Shown piece after piece: positions 57,034-64,000 of a stretch of 64,000 nucleotides of DNA (its first letter is position 1; each line of letters begins with the position of its first letter). A model generated the notes under the pieces. The model searched no databases, was not told the DNA's origin, and worked only from the letters and a program-made list of their open reading frames with translations. The position numbers were made by a program, and so were the translations under genes. Origin of the DNA: Lepas anatifera. Lineage: Eukaryota > Arthropoda > Thecostraca > Lepadidae. The stretch is from assembly GCA_034440635.1 (NCBI GenBank), contig JAOTON010001584.1, positions 15,001 through 79,000 of the forward strand, written 5' to 3'.

Positions 57034-57645
57034 CTAACACCAGAGCTGTTTTCCCCAGCCTATCGCACGTGACATCCCTGTCTGTTGTCTGTTTATTAAT
57101 GTGTCTATGTCAGGATTTATGTAGACGTTGGATACTAAAAGTTGTTTTGTGCGATTCAGCTCTTCATGCATCTTTTGGTAGGTGGAGCAGTGCGTAAGAG
57201 CTCTTCTTATGAAGGCTTTAAGTACGCTTCGCTTATACTGCTCGGGACATTCACTATCCGCATTCATTGTAATACCTTGGTTTGTGGGTTTTCTATACAC
57301 ACTGGTTCGAAATTTACTGTCGGTAGCTTCAATGAGAACATCTAGGAACGGCAGCACGTTGTCGCGGCTGAGCTCAAAAGTGAACTTGAGAACCGATGCA
57401 CGTTCAAGTTGATTGATAAGCTGATTAAGCTGTTTTAAGTCTGTGATTTTTGTAAATATGTCGTCAACATATCGAACATATGTTAGTGGGACGGTTTCTG
57501 GTTCCCGCAGGACTTTATTTTCAACGTGGGCCATGTAGAAGTTTGAGAAGAGTGGTCCCAAGGGCGAGCCCATGGCCACTCCGTCTTTTTGGACATACAG
57601 GCAACCGTCTGGACTCCTGAACGGAGAGTCTTGACGGACGGACTT
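57034..57645 (-). pseudogene. Penelope-like reverse transcriptase fragment
   Basis: The minus-strand frame reads KDGVAMGSPLGPLFSNFYM (preceded by SPFRSPDGCLYVQ), then the catalytic YVRYVDDIFT near 57470 with both Asp intact, LPFLDVLI and SVYRKPTNQG, the RT blocks peculiar to Penelope-like elements. It ends at a stop at 57034 before any GIY-YIG domain. The N-terminal part of the RT is absent beyond about 57645. Truncated on both sides. Confidence 0.9.
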
Positions 57646-57898
57646 GACCCTTTCCGACCTTTGACCTTATTCTACCTTGAAAGGGGTGTAAACAATAACA
57701 CATGAAGACACAAGCACTTACTGCGCGTAAATGATGCAGAATGTCTTATGAATAGTCAATTTGAATGATATGGACACTGAACTAGTTGGTTTTCATATTT
57801 TATGGACTTGACCTTATTTGACCTCGAAGGGGATGTAAGTGATAACAGATGATGAAGCAGGTACTTGCGTAAATGATGCAAAAAAATGATGCAAAAAC

Positions 57899-58053
57899 CC
57901 CCTGTAAGGTGTCATGAAAAACGTCGTAACACAAAATATGGATTATTTTCTCTTAGAAAGAGTGTGACTTATACAAATACAAGTCACACCCTTTCTAAGA
58001 GAAAAGAATCCATATTTTGTGTCACGACGTTTCTCATGACACCTTACAGAGGG
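57899..58053. repeat. 155-bp near-perfect palindrome
   Basis: Left arm 57899-57970 and right arm 57981-58053 pair almost completely around a 10-nt loop (ATACAAATAC). Mismatches are few. Ends are CCCTGTAAGGTGTCATGA and its complement. It would fold into a 72-bp stem if transcribed. Confidence 0.95.
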
Positions 58054-58333
58054 TCATCACGGACAAAAATAGGCGTGAGATGACCCCTAGACTCCCTTCA
58101 GAGCTGTCAGTGGATTCCTTTTTACGTATAATGACTCCTTTAGTGGAGTCAAATGGGGTGTCTTGACTCCTGTATTGGGTGTCAAATAACACCTTACGCG
58201 GAGTCGGATGACTCCCTACGGGGTGTCCGATGATCCTTATTGACTCCCTAATCAAGAGTCGGGACTCCGAAGATGGGAGTCTGACACTCCTGACCCCAAA
58301 TTTGGTGGGAAAAAGACTCCATAAAGAGGGGTC
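58038..58333. repeat. Array of short GACTCC/GGAGTC stem-loops
   Basis: Nine 18-19 nt units of the form GACWCC, 6-7 nt loop, GGWGTC lie at 58038, 58090, 58133, 58165, 58188, 58210, 58242, 58263 and 58315. Two stems are perfect (58133-58150, 58263-58281), one pairs fully with a G-T wobble (58315), three more pair at five of six positions (58165, 58210, 58242), and the other three are weaker. Loop sequences differ between units. The first unit is the end of the palindrome's right arm. Confidence 0.85.
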
Positions 58334-59550
58334 TTCCAGATGCCCCAAAAGGGTAGACCTTTTTACGGCATCACCTGATACTCCAATCAGGTGTCGTTTT
58401 CTTCTATCAGTGCACTCTGCAATCTGATCAGGCTGATTTCGGCAAAAGCCGCTCAGACACCAGCTGCTGCTGGGCATTTGAGCTGCTGTGTGGCGGCCTA
58501 GATATTTATATCATCTGGCGTGATAACGATAGCTTTTACATCGATATACACCGGAGGAAGGCCAGAGAGGCACTGATTCTGATCGTTTTAGGTAAGCACG
58601 GCTTTTATATGTGTTCAAGGGTCCTACTCCGTTGCTACGCGACCAGGCGACCACGGCGATCATTTTGCGTCCTGGCTCAGGTTGCCGAAGCTCGGCAACT
58701 ATTCTGGACATTTCCAGAGTAGTCGCCGTCGCCCGGCGACCTTGACGTCCCCACGGCGTGTTTCTGCGTCCTTATCACGACTTCGCGGCGACCATGGCGA
58801 CCCTTTAGCGTCCTGGATCGCCGTAGGGTCGCAGTAAGGTCGCCGGCCCGGTGTGACGGGGTATAACATTCACCGTTCGCACCCGAGTTGTGGCCAATTT
58901 CGGGAGCCTCCGGCGCGCAAAATTGGCGGGGGTGGCCATTGGGTCCTAAAAGGGGTGATCCCCTCGCCCTCCTTGGATCCCTTTCTGTTCCGCATAGAAC
59001 ACTAAGTGGATCATACAGCAATTTCCTAACAGCCCTAACTACCAAGCACTACCTAGGTCTCCCAGCCTTGGCCGTCAAACATTTCTGAGACACACCAATA
59101 CTAGACCCTTCGGTGGAGAGCGGCGCCCGAACTTTGTGGCCCTATACATGAAGGTCCCCTTACGCCGGGCCCAGGATGTCTCCTACCACTACCGGGAGAG
59201 GGGTGCGGCACATTCTTCCAGACATGCTGCACGTTTCCGATACTCTCTGAGGAACCAGTGTAAACTTGGCTGAAGAAGCTCTATTTTAACCATCGGCACC
59301 CAATTTTTTTCCCTTCCATTCCAGAAAAACGAAATCTGTTTTTATTCTCTCTCACGTGATGGGGAGTATTTTGTCCGACACCGTAGGTTTGGGGAGGAGA
59401 GCCTGCGCTTTTCGTCGCGAGTACTTTAGTCGCTGTGTGTTGTATTTGCGGGTGGTGTTGGTGGCGGGGATTGCAGATGGTGTGGAGGCGGCGTTAGTTT
59501 TGTGTCCCCATTACTCGGGCGTGAAGTGGCTTTACCATGCTCTTTTCTAG
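58334..59550. other. Unassigned; GCGACC-rich block
   Basis: 58620-58850 has repeated GCGACC, GGCGACC and GCGTCCTGG words, as if two diverged copies of about 130 bp. The remainder to 59550 has no recognisable gene. Confidence 0.45.
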
Positions 59551-59552
59551 CG

Positions 59553-60458
59553 CAGCGGTGGCGGAAGCGGGGTGGGGGGCAGTGTGCCCCCCCACCCGTA
59601 GCCCTGGGGGGCAAACATGTCGATTTGGTGGATTTTGGATCCCCCAAGTGGATTACCCCAGGCAAGTGGATTTTGCAGGTAAATGTTTTATCAGGAGGCG
59701 AAAAAGGTAAGAGCGGGTACTTACAAATTTCATAATCGTTATCCTCAATTCAAACCAAAATCATCCCTACGTTCTGCAAAATTCAAACGATAGGGTTCCA
59801 CTCCCAGCCAGGATCCATTAAACATCCAACACCTATAAAATTTGGGCTTAAAACGATAATACTCGAGCTAGATGAAGACAACACTCGATTACGAGTTAAA
59901 TCGCCGAGGTTACTGCTACAGAAAACTAGCAGGGGTTTTCTGGCTTTTCATTCCAAGTGAACTTTGTACCATGAGCTTGGTTTTAAAAGGAGAAATGTCA
60001 ATGACAAGTACGATGCAAATTCAAAATGCAGTGACGGCAGATTACATTTTCGAGCGGGTGCGCAAGATTTTTGGAAAGGGCAGCCTTCCTCCCCTAGGGG
60101 GGGCGCCTTCAGCTCCCAAGGGGAGTCCACCAGGCTATCCAGAGCGGGCGCCTTTCCCCCTAGGGGAAAGGCGCCAAGGGGCGCCTTTTCCCCCTGGGCG
60201 CCTATTAGCCATGGGGTGACTTAAATGTCAGGGGCCGCCATTCATATGTGAGAGTATCTTTATTTCACACAGAGGGCCCTGCCTCTTCAGATAGGTGGTG
60301 TTTAGGCCTCGTTCTCTCTTCATCGGCCAAGGGCGACGGCGAAATCCGGGGAGGGGGAGCCTCCCGGACCATGCCAAACCTGATTGTGCAAAATGTTTTT
60401 GCTCAGTCTCTGTTTTTCAGGGTGTGCAACTGCACACCCTGCCCCCCCCCGGAATCCG
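59553..60458. mobile_element. Possible hAT-like element
   Basis: The left end CAGCGGTGGCGGAAGCGGGG and the inverted right end CAGAGACGGCGGATTCCGGG both lead into GGGGGGCAG and GTGTGC. No matching TSD found. It contains a perfect 13-bp-stem hairpin at 60147-60175 (GGCGCCTTTCCCC, loop CTA). Confidence 0.5.
60147..60175. repeat. Perfect GC-rich hairpin
   Basis: GGCGCCTTTCCCC and its exact complement around a 3-nt loop. Further GGCGCCTTTTCCCC and CCCCTAGGGGGG copies lie nearby (60090-60200). Confidence 0.9.
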
Positions 60459-60716
60459 CCGTCTCTGTGAAAATATATTTAAATCACAAGGCACAGACAA
60501 ACAATGACATCCTCTTCTAATGACTTCATGGATTGATTGTTTACGTCTTGCTCTAAACTAACAAATTGGACCATCGCATAGATTTGGCCGACCTGCAGAC
60601 TCCTGACACCTTGATCCAGCGCTATAAACTACAAAAATTCTGTCTACTCTTCCTATAATACCCAAACCGAGTTGCATACGAGAACTTCCAACTCTATGGA
60701 TCTAGGATTTAGTTAA

Positions 60717-61172
60717 AGGGAATGTGGCACCTTTCCTTTAGAACGTGATTTTAACTGAGATAGCCAAGTTGTAAAGTATGCCGGAAAACCCGGTACTCAA
60801 TACCTTATTTGTCTTGAAACTCAAAATTTCCGTGGAGAAAAGCTAAAAACCTACCTGAAATGTACCCCAAATCTACCCCAGCCAAGCGTTCACAATTTTC
60901 AGCTGTTGGTGTGACGACAGCGTTGACGTCACGGTGAGTAATCAGCCAATTGAAGCTCTTGAAACCTATTGAATAGGGTAGTAATTGCCAGATCATGACG
61001 TCATCCACAGGCAAAGTTATATTTTTTTACCCAAGAGGAGTATTTTGAAAATAAAAATACTGAGCTCATTGTACTTCTTTTTAGAGAAATCATAGATGTT
61101 TTCATGATTTTTGGCTAAAAATACCCCTAATTGCACTAAATTCGTGCATTCGACCAAGGTGCCACATTTCCT
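60717..61172 (+). mobile_element. MITE family E, copy 2 (TTAA TSD)
   Basis: 456 bp between TTAA at 60713-60716 and 61173-61176. It is colinear with 5216-5669, including TTGGTGTGACGACA and TGCCAGATCATGACRTCATC. Confidence 0.9.
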
Positions 61173-61176
61173 TTAA

Positions 61177-61335
61177 AGGGAATGTGAAACTCGCTTATTT
61201 ACGGGATCCATAGAAGGATCTCAGCGCTTAATTTCAGGCCTGTTTGAGTCAAGCGAAGATATGACGTGAGATCACTATCGTTTGAATTCCCCAGATCTTA
61301 GAGATGAATTTGATTTGGTTTCCAACAAGCCAGAA
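61177..61335 (+). mobile_element. Left end of another TTAAAGGGAATGTG element
   Basis: AAAGGGAATGTGAAACTCGC starts at the same TTAA that ends copy 2 of family E. Its interior differs from family E, and no right end is seen before the minisatellite. Confidence 0.5.
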
Positions 61336-61339
61336 TTGA

Positions 61340-61655
61340 AAAAAATCACTGCCGCTGGGCGGGTAGTCCATAACTGCCGCCCCCGGGTCTTCACTGCCGC
61401 CATCGCCTCATCACGTCAACCCGGATTAGTGCCGCTCCTACTTCATACCTAATGCCCCCGGCCCATCACTGCTGCCCTCGACTTTTATCCTGTTTCTTGC
61501 CGCCCCAATCAATCACTGCCGTCCCCAGCTTATAACTTCCGCCCTAATATGTACCGTCCCTCGTCCATAACTGCCGCCCCCAGCTCATCAATGCCGCCTT
61601 CGGCTTTATCACTTCTGACCTGATTCATGCCGACCCTGACTCATCACTCTCATCC
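61340..61655. repeat. Inverted, decayed copy of the 21-bp minisatellite
   Basis: Units such as CATCACTGCCGCCCCCGGCT are the reverse complement of the array at 1015-1925. About 14 diverged units. Confidence 0.8.
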
Positions 61656-62085
61656 TGAACACTGTGCGTTAGGACAAAAAAATAAAGGGCATTGGGAAAA
61701 AATAAAGTACGGGTACAGGGAACTTGTGAAATTTATTGATGTATACAGAACAATACACACGTCATTTGGAGCGCTCTCGGTGAGCTTTTTATGAAGTGAT
61801 TAGGTCTTTGGCTCTCGTTGCACGTTTCATCCACACTGCCATTCCGGAGGTCACATTTGACTAAAAAAACCGGTACACTTTAATCGTAGATAAATCTACA
61901 ATTCAGACTGGAGTACTTTAAGACCTGTATGTAGCATTGGGGTGTTGCCTGAGAAGCAAACATGTTTTGAAAATGCTGTAGAATACCTACCCAGCATTAA
62001 ATCAGATGTCCTCTGTGCTTTAAAAGGAGCAGAAAAAACACGAATAGCAGATTTAGTCACAGTTACAGTCCGGTCACCACTGCAA
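61656..62085. other. Unassigned spacer
   Basis: No gene or element recognised. Confidence 0.45.
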
Positions 62086-62089
62086 GTGT

Positions 62090-62400
62090 GCAGAACCCAC
62101 GGAGTCAGACGGGCACAATCCAGTCACCACTGCAGGTGGGAAGAACCCACGGAGTCAGACGGGCACAGTCCAGTCACCACTGCAGGTGGGAAGAACCCAC
62201 GAGTCGACGGGCACAATCCGTCTGCGGTGGGAAGAACCCACGGGTCAGACGGGCACAATCCAGTCACCACTGCGGTGGGAAGAACCCACGGAGTCAGACG
62301 GGCACAATCCAGTCACCACTGCGGTGGGAAGAACCCACGGAGTCGACGGCACAATCCAGTCCACTGAAGAACCCACGGAGTCAGAAGGCTACAGCCCGGG
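62090..62400. repeat. 50-bp minisatellite
   Basis: Six to seven units of about 50 bp containing ACCCACGGAGTCAGACGGGC and AATCCAGTCACCACTGC. Some units have lost 2-15 bp. The open frames across it are by-products. Confidence 0.95.
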
Positions 62401-62926
62401 AGAAGAGCCCCGGTCGGTGGTGGTAATCGACCGCCCGCACTCGGTACCACCCTCTGACCGGGTCGCCGGTGCCTGGGGTACATGCAATGACTCTGGTTAG
62501 GGCTTTGATGACAGCACCCCCGGCTGGAGCCACCATGTTCAGCGAGGGATGCCAGGGGACAGTCAAGCCTTTGAGCCACACCGCCTTCCGCTCCCGTTGT
62601 CTGTCTCAAATAAGTAGATACTTTGCGACCGAAACTCATTTTACTCACATATGTATGTCAGACAAATTTGCAAGAAATGACAATTACAGAAAAATGTACC
62701 TCGAGGTAGCAACACAGACCATATCAAGCCTTGCCTGCATTAATTTATTGACGTGGATTAATGACGGCAAATACTCTTGACCCTCAAATTAAAAACAAAT
62801 TTCCATCATGTTCTTGTAAAAAAAGAACAATCCGCGTCGGTAAGCACATCACAGGGTTATGACGGCCCGCCGCTGGCTGCATTTCCGCTGTCACGGGGGC
62901 GTCTGTTTGCTGGTTAGTGTAGCCAT
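62401..62926. other. Unassigned spacer
   Basis: No recognisable gene. Moderate GC, with no motif-bearing frame. Confidence 0.45.
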
Positions 62927-63120
62927 CAGAGTTGTGCGACTCGCGAGTCAGAGTTGTAGTTTAACTAAAATTCTGACTCATTCGACTCTGAGTTGAGTTG
63001 AGCAAAACAATTATGCAAGTGAGTTGATTTGAGTTGAGTCGGTTCACAACACGTCAATGAGTTGAGTTGAGTTGAGTTGTGAAGACAGCGAGTCAAATGA
63101 GTCTTTTGTCCTAAATGCGC
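62927..63120. mobile_element. hAT-like left end with GAGTTGAGTC repeats
   Basis: CAGAGTTGTGCGACTCGCGA has the form of a hAT terminal repeat. It is followed by GAGTTGAGTTGAG-type subterminal repeats to about 63110. It is related to the end at 14260-14382. No right end in the window. Confidence 0.55.
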
Positions 63121-63640
63121 TGTCTGCCGCCGCTCTTTTCATTTTGCCTATTAAAAGCAGATACTGCTATTAGCATATAAAAAATTGGACCCCTGATTGG
63201 ACAAAAATGTTGAGACGCTTTTATCGCAAGAATCAGTGGAATTATTTCATGCTACTGGTTTTGTCTGATCAGAGACCCTCCTGGCGTCCGTGTTTTATTT
63301 AGAAAGCTATACAATATAAATTTTCTATGAAATCGTGCCCAATTTTGAAGAGCGATAGGTATATGTACTGTATTGGAGGTTCCCAAGGTAAAATTGGATT
63401 GTGTTTCAAATATGAATATATTAAAATCCAACACGTTGTTAGAATTTCCATTTCTATTGTGCCTTGTCATATATGGTATACTTTTTCTTAGGGTTTGCTG
63501 TAGTTCTTAGAATTAGCAATTGCAACTAGATACTCTAGTAATTATTGCTTAACTTCCGATTAAAGTCATGACAGAGTAATGCTTAATTTATAAAAATTAC
63601 TTAGCATCGTTCTTTAACAGAAAGAACAATACCTATACCC
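63121..63640. other. Unassigned AT-rich stretch
   Basis: Nothing recognised. Confidence 0.45.
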
Positions 63641-64000
63641 AGTGGCATAGCCAGGATTCGGCCAAGGGGGGTCCGACTACCGTCGGGGGTCCCCCAGGCC
63701 GGGGACCCCTTAGAAGCCGGGGCGTATAATATATAATAGATTATAATATAAATAATAAATTATATATGGCGTATAATATTTTGGCATTATAACATTCACA
63801 CGACGGAAATTTTGTAATGCCTTACTCATTGTTTGTTCTTATTTTGTTCATAGTTTGATTTTTCTCGATCCGACCAAACTGTTGGTAAATTTAGGTCACC
63901 AAATATTAAGGCTGTCCCATACCAATACGGCAGCGTGGCTATAATAACTGCTTTATGGCACATTTCGGGCAATTAAATGTTGCTGCGTGCATCTCTACCA
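63641..64000. mobile_element. hAT-type MITE, left end, runs off the window
   Basis: CAGTGGCATAGCCAGGATTC begins at about 63641, a very common form of hAT left end, followed by GGGGTCC-rich and AT-rich interior. The right end is outside the window. Confidence 0.55.

Noticed and set aside
58034..58477. 147-codon minus-strand frame over the stem-loop array
   Set aside because: Crosses the palindrome and stem-loops; no domain; the structured DNA explains the sequence better.
61942..62426. Frames of 104-141 codons with repeated EEPTES/GRTHGV
   Set aside because: Translation of the 50-bp minisatellite in three frames.

Overview
This window is animal (metazoan) nuclear DNA from a repeat-rich invertebrate. 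Evidence seen directly: tRNA-headed SINEs with target-site duplications, several LINE families, a Gypsy LTR retrotransposon, Penelope-like RT and GIY-YIG fragments, BED-finger hAT transposases, a rhodopsin-type GPCR reading frame, and a split-exon ubiquitin-specific protease. There are no operons, ribosome binding sites or CRISPR arrays. The phylum cannot be fixed from sequence alone; a marine arthropod or mollusc would fit (inference).

Layout. 1-2 kb: a 21-bp minisatellite, whose inverted counterpart lies at 61.3-61.65 kb. 3-8 kb: a SINE copy and TTAA-flanked miniature elements. 8-14.4 kb: hAT transposase remains carrying a minus-strand LINE, next to a plus-strand LINE fragment. 14.6-19.15 kb: a 4.5-kb element with roughly 1-kb inverted arms, one arm hit by a SINE. 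20.4-21.9 kb: a GPCR on the minus strand with one frame break, with a 22-bp GC-rich minisatellite directly 5' of its start. 23.3-30 kb: three TTAA-flanked elements full of AGGTCA/TGACCT half-sites, and a LINE 3' end. 30-35.2 kb: AT microsatellites, duplicated tRNA-like units and a 5' Gypsy fragment without integrase. 36-37 kb: a hAT-like element nested in another. 37.65-41.4 kb: a dead LINE interrupted by a TTAA element. 41.9-44.2 kb: a small reading frame split by a 1.95-kb foldback element with a perfect 9-bp target duplication. 45.6-55 kb (minus): a Penelope GIY-YIG end, a USP gene in at least two exons, and a PHD-finger LINE whose frame runs without a stop into the first USP exon. 55-64 kb: another TTAA element, SINEs, a Penelope RT fragment, a 155-bp palindrome followed by an array of short stem-loops, and more miniature elements and minisatellites.

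Host gene content is thin: a GPCR (one-base break), a USP, and the small disrupted frame. Almost everything else is transposon sequence. The strongest candidates for something undescribed are the stem-loop array at 58.04-58.33 kb, the foldback element inserted into a frame related to the one it carries, the in-frame LINE-USP junction, and the TTAA element families that share nuclear-receptor-like half-sites and a conserved GC hairpin.
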